Shown here: one piece after another, positions 27,589 to 39,200 of the stretch
Position numbering within the stretch: the stretch's first letter is position 1
Layout: every line of letters starts with the position of its first letter
Assembly: GCA_039961715.1 (NCBI GenBank)
Contig: JABRVW010000042.1
Location: forward strand, 66,303 to 130,302
Direction of reading: 5' to 3'
Origin: JACQPU01 sp039961715
Lineage (GTDB): Bacteria > Bacteroidota > Ignavibacteria > UBA10030
Length of the DNA: 64,000 nt
Made by a program: the position numbers and the translations under genes
Notes under the pieces: generated by a model
Told to the model about the DNA's origin: nothing
The model's database searches: none
The model's input: only the letters and a program-made list of their open reading frames with translations

Positions 27589-28179
27589 TACAATGACCTT
27601 TGATTAATGGCCGTATTCCGGCGTCAAGGCGTTGCCTTGTTTGTTAAAATCGCATCACTTCAAACCATCCGGTGTCTCCCGGCCTGAGCGGGGCCGGGCA
27701 CACCGGGCAAAGCGTTTTCATGAAAACGCATCACGTTGTGAGAACACACGTCACCACTCGCGAACCGGAGAGAAGGAGAGAACTCTCCGGCGGCGCGTTG
27801 TCGTGCTGTTCAGACGTTTCCTCCGACGACCATAACCTCATGTCCATAACACTTCCCTTTCGGAAGCCAATTCATGGACAAACCGCCTGCATGCCGGACT
27901 GGCAGGTCCGGGCGGACTCCACCCTTGAGGGTGTCCTCGGGCGTTCAACATTTGATCGTGAGCACAAGCTCTCAACGTTGAAACGCTTGTTGTCCATTCC
28001 AAGGTTTCCACCTGCACGAGCGGATCTCCGCGCCCCCGGCCTGGATGTCCTCCAGCCCGGTGTCTCCCGAGGGATCGGACAAGACATCCACCAGCCCCTC
28101 TGGGAAGTCCGCGCGTCCGCGGTCGTCCGCGTGACCTCGTCACAGTCCGCATCACGGCTTCTTCAGGTCAGCCACTGCC
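27589..28179. other. 591-base intergenic region (leader of the Ig-repeat gene)
   Basis: No credible gene on either strand. The part next to the Ig-repeat gene contains the stem-loop and palindrome listed separately. The rest is GC-rich sequence in which I see no promoter with confidence. Small frames here lack ribosome-binding sites and homology-like features. Confidence 0.6.
27669..27729 (-). promoter_or_regulatory. Structured leader: two-part stem-loop and 18-base palindrome
   Basis: Outer stem CCGGTGT / ACACCGG (27669-27675, 27700-27706) and inner stem CCCGGCC / GGCCGGG (27678-27684, 27692-27698) form one long hairpin. Immediately next to it is a perfect palindrome GCGTTTTCATGAAAACGC (27712-27729). 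Both lie 80-140 bases upstream of the Ig-repeat gene, in its probable 5' untranslated region or promoter. Could be an RNA element, an operator, or a dispersed repeat. Confidence 0.45.
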
Positions 28180-30060
28180 TTAGTATCCGACCGTGATCAC
28201 GCCGTTGTTGGTCAGGCTTCCGCTGTTGTCGAGGTCGCCAGCGACGTTGATGTCACCCGAGTTGCCGAGCGTCGAGCCGCTTGCCAGCGTGAGCGCTCCC
28301 GTTCCTGAGCCGGCCTGACCAACATTCAGTACGCCCGTTGCTGCGATGTTGAGCGTCACGCCGCTGATCAGATCGACGTTGTTCCCGGTGCTGACAGTTG
28401 CGACTGCGAGAATATCCTTCGTGGCTGCGCCCTCAAACTGGAGATTGAAGTAATCTCCCGCGGCAATCGTCTGAGACCCGGCCGTTCCGTCGTAGATGAC
28501 AGTTCCGCCTGCCGCAAGCAAGGTCCCGAAGGTGAATCCGTTCGACCCGCCAAGCCGGAGAGTGCTGTTCGTATTGTCCTTGGTTCCGACAACCGAGAGC
28601 GTATAGGTATCCATATCGGTTGTGATGGCCACATCTCCGGTGCCGCCGTTGTCAAATTCCTGGGCCGTGATGTTGCCGAGCGCGGTCTTCACAGACGAAG
28701 GCGTCCCGTCCGTCCGGAGAATGCCATAGGTGGCAGACGCAATGCTCTGGGCGCCGCCGTCATAGGTCCAGATGGAGGCATTATCCAGCGTGAGCGTACC
28801 ACTGCCGCCGACGGCGAAACTCCCTGAGAACGTCGATGTACCCAGAGCGCCGAGGACGATCACGCCGCCCGTGTTATCCACGGTGGGTGCGTTGAAGTCC
28901 AGGTTCGCGGCAAATCCACCGGCTCCCGCGGAGATTGTTGCCCCCCCGGAGTTCGTCACGTTCCCGGTGAACGTCACGCCTCCGCCGCCGGCTGTCACCA
29001 CGGCTGAACCACCGCTGTTGCTGAGCGTATTGTTAAACGCGATCACGCCGCTGGCCGCCACGGCGGAGATCGTTCCGGCGTTCGTTGCAGGACCCGTGAA
29101 GGTCAGGCCACCGCCGGCTGTCGACCGGATCGTGCCGCTGTTGCCGCTCAACGAGGCGAACGTCAGGTTTCCGGCTCCGATCGTTTCGATCGTGCCTGCA
29201 CCGTTCGTCGCGGCCGTCGTAAAGCTGATGCCGCCGCCCGCCGTGTTCTGGATCGTTCCGGCGTTGCCCGACAGCGTACCAATGCTCAAAGCCGCTGCCG
29301 TGGCATTGTGCGTCAACGTGGAAGTTACCGAAGACAGGGTCGTAATCGAGGCCGAAGTCACGCCGGCTCCGAACGACATCGCAGCCGTTATGTCTGCAAT
29401 GGTCGCAAACGATGCCGTTCCGGTGATCGTGAAGGCCTGATCCACCGTGAGGTCTCCTCCGGCGTGCGTCACATCACCCGCTGTGACAGTTCCACCCGCC
29501 TGGAAGGACTTGGTGGCTCCGCCCGACAGGGCCAGGTCACCGTACGAGATCCCGCCCGTTCGGTTTAAGACAGTCTGCGAACCGGTGTTCTTCGTAAAAC
29601 TCACGGTCCCGTTCGAGAAATCGAGATTTCCCGTACTGGTCGCGTGATAGGATGATGCGTCTGCCACTGCGATGGTCTTCGCGCTCGCAAACGAGACATC
29701 ACCAGTCAGCGCGTTGCCGGCGGTCCCCAGCTCCCAATTCGTCGCAATCGAAATGTCGGTATCAACTGCCTTCGGGCTCGCGAGGATCATCCGCAGGGTC
29801 GTGAAATTAACCGCCCCTGCGTTGGTCGCCGTAATGTTTTGTGTCTGTCCTCCGTTATTTCCATTCATGACGACGGTTGGATTGATGGTGACTGCCGTTC
29901 CGCCGGCATTGGTGTTGACAATGTCGCGCTTGACATTGATTGTCCCCGAACCCGTGATGTCGGACGAGGTTCTGAGGTGCTGTGCTGCACCTATGGACGC
30001 GATCAGCAGAACTGCCGCAATAACGGCAATGCTGCGAGAAAGAAATCTGTGCGTGTGCAT
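28180..30060 (-). CDS. Exported repetitive beta-rich protein (filamentous adhesin-like)
   Basis: 626 residues from the ATG at 30060, which has AAGGAG 8 bases upstream and is followed by a good signal peptide (SIAVIAAVLLIASIGAAQ). The mature protein is low in charge, rich in Gly, Thr, Ala, Asn and Ser, with repeats of the type GNSGTI.NTAGGGI.FT, typical of beta-helical adhesins. It shares the GTKxF/GDLxxSGG module with the neighbouring giant protein. It ends in SLTNNGVITVGY, with no T9SS sorting domain. An ATG at 30132 would add 24 residues without improving the signal peptide. Confidence 0.75.
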   Translation of the reverse strand: MHTHRFLSRSIAVIAAVLLIASIGAAQHLRTSSDITGSGTINVKRDIVNTNAGGTAVTINPTVVMNGNNGGQTQNITATNAGAVNFTTLRMILASPKAVDTDISIATNWELGTAGNALTGDVSFASAKTIAVADASSYHATSTGNLDFSNGTVSFTKNTGSQTVLNRTGGISYGDLALSGGATKSFQAGGTVTAGDVTHAGGDLTVDQAFTITGTASFATIADITAAMSFGAGVTSASITTLSSVTSTLTHNATAAALSIGTLSGNAGTIQNTAGGGISFTTAATNGAGTIETIGAGNLTFASLSGNSGTIRSTAGGGLTFTGPATNAGTISAVAASGVIAFNNTLSNSGGSAVVTAGGGGVTFTGNVTNSGGATISAGAGGFAANLDFNAPTVDNTGGVIVLGALGTSTFSGSFAVGGSGTLTLDNASIWTYDGGAQSIASATYGILRTDGTPSSVKTALGNITAQEFDNGGTGDVAITTDMDTYTLSVVGTKDNTNSTLRLGGSNGFTFGTLLAAGGTVIYDGTAGSQTIAAGDYFNLQFEGAATKDILAVATVSTGNNVDLISGVTLNIAATGVLNVGQAGSGTGALTLASGSTLGNSGDINVAGDLDNSGSLTNNGVITVGY

Positions 30061-30256
30061 GGTGTCTCTCCTTGTCGTTTGATCGTGAATAATGGATAAC
30101 GATGGAAAACCGGATAGATGTTGCGTTTTCATGATGTTTGATCCTTTGTTTAAGAAACGTGCATCAATAGATTGCGCAATGACGGCCACCTTTGCTCACA
30201 AGGTGGTCGAAACTTCGTTTACGGCGGACGGATGGTCATGATGACATTCCTCCTGT

Positions 30257-33200
30257 TCAATTTCCGATGGTTATTGTGCCGTTGTTTGTCAGAGGTCCGG
30301 CCACGTCCAGATCTCCGTCAATCTGGAGCGTGACGGAAGGATCGATAACGACCGGCGATCCCGACGTGATGGTCATGGTTCCGAGGACTGTGGCATTGGA
30401 GACAAATGTTTTGATCCCGGCACCGCTGAAGATCAGCGTTCCGTAAATGCCGGGAGCAACGGTCTGCGCACCTGCGCCGTTGTATTCGACAATGCCGCCG
30501 TCAAACGCCACGCCGTTCGTCGCGCCGGAAAAACGGATCGTGCCGGTGTTGGTACGGATACCGCCAACCACGAGGGCGTGATTCAGCATATCGAGCACAG
30601 ATGCATTGCTGAAATCGTTCTGAACGGTCAAAGACCCGGTGGCAACCTTGTCCCCCGCTCCGGAGAACGCGAGATCATAGTACGTCAGAGACGGGATATT
30701 CTGCATCGTTGTCCCCGTGAAGAGCACGACAGACGCGTTCGTGATCAGGTCGGCTGATGACAGACCGTTGATCGTCAAATCTCCAGAGATTTGGGTCATA
30801 CCCGAGGCAAAGGTCTTTGTGCCGCTGACCGAAAGGGCAAGATGGTGATAGGCGATCGCCGGCACAGATTGATTGCCTGCCCCGTTGAAATCCACCGTCG
30901 TTGCATTGGATGCGGCGTCCACGGTGGCGGTGCCGGAAATCGTCATGGCACCCGCGATTCCCGTCGTTCCTGGACCGAGCGTCTTGATTCCCGATGTCCC
31001 GAGCGTCAGATGATGATAGTCGGCCGGAACGACACTTTGATCACCGTTTTGAACATACTCCACGGTGTTGCCTGGAGCCGATGCGTTGAGGATCCCCAGC
31101 GTGACTCCGCCGCTGAGTGTCAGAGTTGCTCCCGCCCCCTGCGTCACGGCTCCCGTTCCCCCGAGCGCCCCGGTGACCGCGATTCCCTGATTATTGGTGA
31201 CGGTTGCCCCCGTGATCGTGAGGCCCCCAAATGTGACACTGCGATCAATCGTATAATCTGTCGTGAACTCGGCATTGCCGATGGTGAGCGCGGCTGCCGT
31301 TCCGCTGATGCTTCCCCCGCCAGGCGCCTGGAACGTCCATACCCCCGATCCGCTGGTGAACCCTGCGCTTCCATCAACCTGCAGATTGCCGTTCATCGTC
31401 ACATCTTCGTTTGCGGCAAAAATGACCTGGCCGGTCGTGGTCACCACAACGTCGCCAAGGGTCAGGGTGCCGGTGGTACTTGCCACACGGAAGATGTCCG
31501 AAATCGTCATCGTTCCCGCCACGGCAAAGGAACCGGTGGTCAGTCGGCCTTCGCCTGCCTGGATGGAACAATCGTTGGCAACATTCAGATCGTTGAGCAG
31601 GAGTCGCCCGCTTGACTTGAAGATGACAAGGTTGTGAAATGTTGCGGGGGAGGACGATTGGACGGTTGTCCCGTTAAATTCCACGGTTGTCGCGTTGGCC
31701 ACCGCGTCAAGGGTTGCCCCGCCGGAGATCACAAGGTTCGAGGCGATTCGCGTTGTCCCGGAAGCCAGAGTCTTGGTTCCGCTGTTGCTCAGGGCAAGGT
31801 TGAAGTAGTCGATGGCCGGAACAACCTGTGCCGAACCGTTGAAGTCGATGGTTGTTGCATTTCCCACTGCGTCGATCGTTGCACCGCCGATGAGTGTAAG
31901 ATCGCCGGCAATCGTTGTCGTGCCCGGGCCTAAAACCTTCGATGAGCCGTTGGAGAGCGTGAGATGGTGAAATGCCGCCGCGGAGAACGATTGCGGCGAG
32001 GAACCGTTCAGCTCGACAATCGCTGCATTGGTCGCTGCATCTCCGGTTGCCGCTCCGGAAACCGTGAAGTTGCCTGCAATTCTCGTTGTTCCCGATGCAA
32101 ACGTCTTCGTCCCGGCGTTGGAGAGGGTGAGATGATGGTAATCGATCGCCCCCACAATCTGACCGCCAGCGCCGTTGTATTCAACAGTCGTCGTGTTTGT
32201 TAACGCGTCGGCAACGGCTGAACCGAGGATTGTCAGGTTGCCGGTAATGGAAACCGTCCCCGATGCAAAGGTCTTCGTCCCGGCATTCGAAAGCGTCAGG
32301 CCTCCGTATGCAATTGCCGGAATGTTCTGGGCGCCGGGACCGTTGTACTCAACCGTCGTTCCATTGGTCGTGGCATCAGCGACCGCACTTCCCCCCACAA
32401 CGAGCGCGCCCGCGACGCCGACGGTTCCCGGCTGGAACGTTTTCGTTCCCGCATTGGAGAGAGTCAGGTTATGATAGTTGATCGCGGCAACCGATTGCGG
32501 GCCGCCGCCGTCATACTCCACCGTGCCCGCGTTCGTGATCGCATCCGCCGCCGCGCTTCCGCCGATCGTGAAGTCTCCTCTGATCCTTGTCGTCCCCGCA
32601 CCGAGCGTCTTCGTTCCACTCCCTGAGAGCACAAGGTGGTGATAGGTTTGCACAGCAATCGTCTGTGCCCCCGTCCCTGTGTACCCCACCGTTCCGCCGC
32701 TCATCGTGACCGTGCCGGCAACCGACGGAAAAGCCTCCTCGGTGTTCATCACGCCGTCGGCCAGCAGGAGGTCTCCCGCCACCGTCAGACTATTGCCGCT
32801 CAGGATTGTGAGAAGCAGGGAACTGTTATTGAGGGTGATGGAGTTGACGTCTGCATCGATGTCGATCGTGATGGAGTTCGCACCGGTCAGGCTGACGTTG
32901 TTCGTGGCAGTGGGTACGCCGTCGGGGTTCCAGTTGCCGCCATCGCTCCAATTTGTCGTTGCGGCACCTCCATCCCAGGTTTTAAGGACAAAGCTCGAGG
33001 GCTCACCGATCTGGAAGTCACCGAATCCCACGACCCCCGTGGCCTGTGAGCTGGTCGGGGTCAGTGTTCCAACAGCGGGCAAACTCCACGCCGCGCCTTC
33101 GTAACGGCCGATGATGAAATTGGCGGTGTTTGCCGCTCCATCCACATCGCCGCTCACAAAATTCATCGTGATGTCATACGATGCATAGACAATGCCGCCG

Positions 33201-36200
33201 TCAACCAGCGTGTAATGGCGGTTGACCGTTCTGGAGGGCTCAAGGCCTGAAGAGAGGATCTCGGGATGATCGCCGTTGGTGGTGCTGACCGTCAGGGTCG
33301 CCGGAACGGAAACACTGGTGAATCCCGTTACGACCGGCGTGTAGTTTCCGGCCACGTCGCCGATCTCGAACGTTACCGTGGGCGATCCGGCAGGAATGGT
33401 CTTCATGAGATTTCCCGCCACATGGCCGCCCGTCCGATTGACTGTCGCACCGGAGGAAATGATCACGGAGTTCCCGCCTGTTGCCACCACGCCGTCCGTC
33501 AGCGTCAACAGATTGTCGACGGTCATCGTACCGCCAAGGGAGATCCCTGCCGGGTTGGCGACGGTGACCCGGTAATAGGTCAGCCCCTCGACGGTCTGAA
33601 CATTCGTCCCGTTGAATTCAAGCGTGGGATTGTTCGTGGTGACATCAGCCGTCACCGTTCCTGCAACGGTGAAGGCCCCCGCGATGCCCGTGGTACCAGA
33701 GCCGAAGGTCTTCGTGTTGTTGCCGTCCAGCGAGAGATTGTAATAGTCCGTGACAAACACCGTCTGCGCGGCCGTTGCACCATAGCTCACCGTGTTTCCG
33801 GCGGTCGAGACATTGAACGTGCTTACCGTGATGGCGGATGCGGAGTTGTAGTTCAGCGTCCCCGTGGCTCCCTGCACAAACGTTCCTGTGCCGGACAAAA
33901 CATCGCTGACAGTCATCGTACCGTTGTTGGTGAACGTCGTGCCTGTCACTATCAGGTCATCGAAGACATACGACCCTGAATTCGAATATGGCGTGGTAAA
34001 CACGGCATTCGTGATGTTCACCGAGGGTGAGGTGCCGCCGATAATCCCGCCGCCGGGCTTCTGGAACGTCCACGTTCCGAGGTTGCTGTTGACCGTCCCG
34101 CCTCCATTGACCGTGAAGTCTCCATTGACGGTCAGGTCCTCCGCGGCAACAAAATTCAGCGCCCCGCTGGTATTCACAATCACGTTCCCCAGGGTCTTGG
34201 ATCCCCCCGTTGCCGTGATGCGAAGCTCGCTGTTCAGCGTCGTTGTGCCGATGACCGTGAAGCTCTGTCCGGTAACGCGCGACTGGCCAAGCTGAGCAAT
34301 GAAATCATTGTTGACAACAACATTGTTCAGCAGGAGACGTCCGCCTGTATTGCCTGCAACCAGGTTGTAGTAGGTGATCTCCGGAGAATCCTGGTTCACC
34401 GTGCCAATGAACTCCACGGTCGTCGAGTTCGTGGTCAGATCGGCCACGGCACTCCCCGTGACAGAGAAAACACCCGAGATCCTTGTCGTCCCGCTTCCGA
34501 GAGTCTTCGTTCCCGCATTCGCCAACGTCAGATCGACGTAGTCGGCTGCCGGGAAACTCTGCGACCCCCCGCCATTCAGGTTCACATGGGCCGCGTTTGT
34601 TGAGGCATCAAGGGATGCGGATCCACTCTCCAGGATGTTTCCGCTTATGCTCGTCGTTCCGGCAGGCAACTGTTTGGCCCCGGCATTGCTCAACGACAGG
34701 TGGTGGTAGTTGAATCCCGCGATCGTCTGGGCGCCGGAGCCGTTGTAGTCAATGGTCGTGACGTTGGCGGTTGCATCGGCCACAGCCAGCCCGCTCACCG
34801 TCAAGCTCCCGGCGACCCCGGATGTCCCTGCGGCGAAGGTCTTTGTGCCGGCATTCGAGAGGACCAGATTGTAATAATCAATGGCCCCCACCAACTGCGC
34901 CCCTGGTCCGTTATAATCCACTGTAGTCAAATTCGTCGTCGCGTCGGCAGAAGCCGATCCCGTGATGCTCAGGTTCCCCGCAATACCCACCGTCCCCGCC
35001 GCGAACGTCTTTATCCCGGCGTTCGATAGCGTCAAATGGTGATAGTTGATGGTCCTCACGGCCTGTGCGCCACTGCCATTGTAATCCACCGTGGTCGAAT
35101 TCGTGGTCGCGTTGGCAGAAGCCGAACCCGTGATGCTCAGGTTCTCCGCAATGCCCACCGTTCCAGCCGCGAACGTCTTTGTCCCGGCGTTCGATAGCGT
35201 CAAATGGTGATAATTGATGGCCCTCACGGCCTGTGCGCCACTGCCATTGTAATCCACCGTCGTCGAATTCGTGGTCGCGTCGGCAGAAGCCGAACCCGTG
35301 ATGCTCAGGTTCCCCGCAATGCCCACCGTTCCAGCCGCGAACGTCTTTGTCCCGGCGTTTGATAGCGTCAAATGATGATAGTTGAGTGCGCCAACGGCCT
35401 GGCTTCCGCTTCCTCCGTAGTCAATCGTTGCGCTGTTGGTCGTCGCATCGGCGGTCGCCAATCCGGCCAGGACCAGGTCCCCTGTAATCACCGTCGTGCC
35501 TGCGGCAAATGTCTTGGTACCGCTCCCTGTCAGGAAGAGGTGATGATACGTCTGCGCAACAATCGTCTGCGATCCAGCCGCTGAGTAATCAACCGTACCA
35601 CCGGAGATTGTCACCGTTCCTGCAACGTTCGGAAAGGCGGCCTGTGTCGAAAGCGTCCCGTCCACGATCTGGAGGTCCCCATCAACGGAAAGGCTGTTGC
35701 CGGAGAGAATGGTCACAATCAACGAACTATTGTTCAGGGTGATGGAGTTTACCGTTGCCGGGACATCAATGGTGATCGAGCTGGCACCGGTAAGACTGAC
35801 GTTGTTTGTAGCGGCCGGCACCCCGTCAGGATTCCAGTTGTTTGCATCGCCCCAGTTGTTTGTTCCTGCTCCGCCATCCCATGTCTTGAGGACAAACAGG
35901 GAGAGTTCGCCGATCTGGAAGTCGCCGTCCGAAGAGAGTCCGGTGGCCTGGGAACTCGTTGCCGTCAGTGTGCCGACGGCTGGCGGGGTCCACGTACCGC
36001 CGCTGTAGCGGTCGAGAATGAATGAGGCGGGATTGGCCCCTCCGTCGACATCCGCGGCGTCAAACGTAAACGTCGCATCATAGGTCGTAAACACAACGCC
36101 GCTGTTCGTCAGGGTCCAGTGGCGGTTGACGCTCTTCGCTGCATCGATGGAAGATGTCAGAATCTGCGGATGGTCGCCGGGAGTCGTTGATACCGTGAAG

Positions 36201-39200
36201 GCACCCGCCACTGACACTGAAGCAAAGGACAGGCTGACGGGAGTGTAGGTCCCGGCATCACCAACCTCGAACGTTGGGGCGGGCGAGCCCGAAGGAACAT
36301 GCTTCTCAAGCCGGCCCACGATATGGCCGCTCGTTCGGCTCACACTGCCGGTGGACGCGATCGACACGACATTGGCCCCGGTCGTGATGGTGCCGGACAC
36401 CAGCGTCAGCCTGTTGTTCACCGTCATGGAGCCTGCAAGCACAACGCCTGCGGTGTTGTTGATCGTGACTTCGTGGTAGACCAGTCCGGGGACTGACTGC
36501 ACCATTGAACCGTTGTATTCGATGACCGGGCTGTTCGTCACGGCATCTGCCGATGCGGTTCCGGCAATGGCAAAGGTTCCTGCGATCCTGGTCGTATCGG
36601 AGGAGAAGGTCTTTGTCCCCGTGTTTGAGAGTGTCAGGTCATGATAATCCATCGCGGCAATTATCTGGGCGCTGCCGTTGTACTCGACCTGGGCGGAATT
36701 TGTCGTTGCGTCGACATCGGCCGTTCCGCCGATCGTAAGTCCTTCACTCACCCTCGTGACTCCAGCCGGGAGCGTCTTGACACCCGAGCCAGAGAGGGAC
36801 AAATTGGCATAATCAATCGCGAGAGTGCTCTGTGCGCCGGCCGCCGAATACATCACCGTATTCCCGGGAGCCGTGGCACCAACGTTCGAGATGGTCGGAA
36901 TGCCGGGGAAGGTCAGGTCCAGCAAGGCACCGTTTCCTTGTATCAGCGTCCCGGAGCCGCTCAGGGAGGTGGTGATGGTTATGGTGCCGTTGTTTGTCAA
37001 CGTCGACCCAGCCACGTCGAGGGTCCCGAAGGAATACGTTCCCGAGTTGGAGTAGTTTGTGGTGAAGGATGCATTCTGAATGGCGATTCCCGTTGCGGTG
37101 CCGCTGAGGGTCCCCCCACCGCCGGGCTTCTGAAACGTCCATGTGTTGGCCCCGCTCGTGATCAAGCCCGATCCATCAACCTGGAGGTTGCCGTTGATGG
37201 CCATGACGGCGTCGGCAACGAAGCGAATCTCGCCGGTTGTGTTGACAACAATGTTGTTGAACGAAGGTATGGCATTTGCGTTTGAGACACGGAACAGCCC
37301 TGAAATATTGGTTTGACCCAACACCGTAAAGGAGGCGTTGGCGACCCGCGCTTCCCCGACTGCGATCGTAAAATCATTGTTGACCGTGACATCATTCACG
37401 AGAAGTCTGCCCCCAAGCCCGGCGCGATTGACGATAAGGTTGTGGTACGTCATCGGAGGCGAGTTCTGGTTGATACTTCCTGTGTACTCGATGGTCGTCA
37501 GGTTCGTCACGGCATCCGGAACGGCCGCCCCGGAAACGGTGAAGGTCGCTGCGATCCTGGTCGTTCCCGCCGCAAACGTCTTCGTCCCGGCGTTGCTGAA
37601 CACGAGGTCATAGTAATCGATCGCGGAGACGCTTTGATTGGCGGCTCCATTGAAATCGATGATGGCGCTGTTGGTCGTCGCATCCGCAGCGGCCGTGCCG
37701 CCGATCACGAAATCCCCGGCAATCCCGGTCGTCCCGGTGGAGAATGTCTTGACCCCAGAAGTGCTGAGCGACAAATGGTTGTAATTTATCGCGAGGATCG
37801 TCTGGGCTCCGGCACCATTGTAGTCAACCGTTGTGTTGTTCGAGGTCGCGTCCGCAACAGCCGATCCACTGATCGTGAACGTGCCCAGAATGCCCGTCGT
37901 GCCGGCACTGAACGTCTTTGTGCCGGCCGCGCTCAACGTGAGGTTGTTGTAGCCGAATGCAGGAACCGTCTGTGCCCCGCCGCCGTTGAATTCCACCGTA
38001 TTGCCGGCAACGTTGTATCCCCCGGATGTAAACGATGCCGCGGGATTGAAGACGCCCGACACGCCGATCGTGCCCGCTTCGAAGGTAACCGAATTCGTTC
38101 CACGGGAACCCTGAACTGTCAGGTCGGAATAGTTCAAGGCATTGACGATTTGTGATCCTGCGGCGTCGTAGTCAACGGTCAACGCCGACAGATCCTTGAC
38201 AGCAATGCTGTACTGGGTAAGAAAATCCGGTGTGGTTGCCGTGCGCGTCACTTTCACAGTTCCCCCTCCAGTGAGGGTCCCCGTCGTCCCGCTGATGACA
38301 TTTGCCGATCCAGGGATCAAAAAGGCTCCGCTTCCCACTGTCAGCGTCGGCGCAGTTCCTGTCTGAAAACTGATGTTTTCGTTCACAACAAACCCGGCGG
38401 TGTTGTTGACATTGATGTTGTGGAAAGCAATGGTTGCCGTGGTGGTCCCATCGATGCCGGTGATCGCTGCCGGGCTTGGGGTCTCGAAATTGATCGTGCT
38501 TGCGGTGGTGAAGCTGAACGGAACTGCGGCGCTGGTGTTCAGGATCCAACTCCCCGTAAACGTGTGGGCAAGCGACGTTCCGCCATTGAACGAAGCCGAT
38601 CCGCCCAGAGTCAGGTCCCCATTGATGGTAAGCGACCCGCCGGCGGTTTTCACCCCGCTCGTCGTCAGGATCAGATGATGGTAGGTGGAACCTGACGGGA
38701 CCTTGATGGTTTGCGCTCCTGCGGCCCCATATTGCACAACGTTGCCAGGAGCGGAGGCTGTCAGCGTGGCAATCGCGGGGCTTCCCGTGAAATTGATGTT
38801 CAGCACGCCCGTGGCGGCATTGACAACTTCTCCGGTCCCAGAAAGAGCCGTTGAAATGGTCAGGGTTGCGTTGTTCGTAAGCGTGACGCCTGTGACTGTC
38901 ACCGATGGAATTGTCAGGGCCGTGGAGCCCGAGATGGCCTGTGGATTTGTGTCGAAGGTGTAAATTCCCGACCCGGCCGTGAATCCCGCCCCGTTGTGCG
39001 TCAGTCCGCCACGGAACGTTACCGCCTCGTTTGCCGTATTGTTCCACACGCCTCCTGCATTCAACGTCACGGGTCCGGCGAAGGTCTTGGTGCCCGTCGC
39101 ACTCGTGATGTTCAACGTTCCGTCGATGGTGGTTGGTCCGCTTGCGAGGAAGGTGACCCCGCTGATGGCCGCGGTTCCGCTGACGATCCCGAAGGTGCCG

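Noticed and set aside
27600..27740. c-di-GMP (GEMM) riboswitch in the leader of the Ig-repeat gene
   Set aside because: The hairpin and GCAAAG sequence look superficially similar, but the conserved tetraloop/receptor and second stem arrangement are not found.
27838..28155. A 105-codon minus-strand frame in the 591-base gap
   Set aside because: Arg/Gly/Pro-rich, no ribosome-binding site, no domain; typical of a GC-rich non-coding frame.
34880..35420. CRISPR-like regular repeats
   Set aside because: The repeats are contiguous, 168 bases long and in frame with the giant protein, with no unique spacers.
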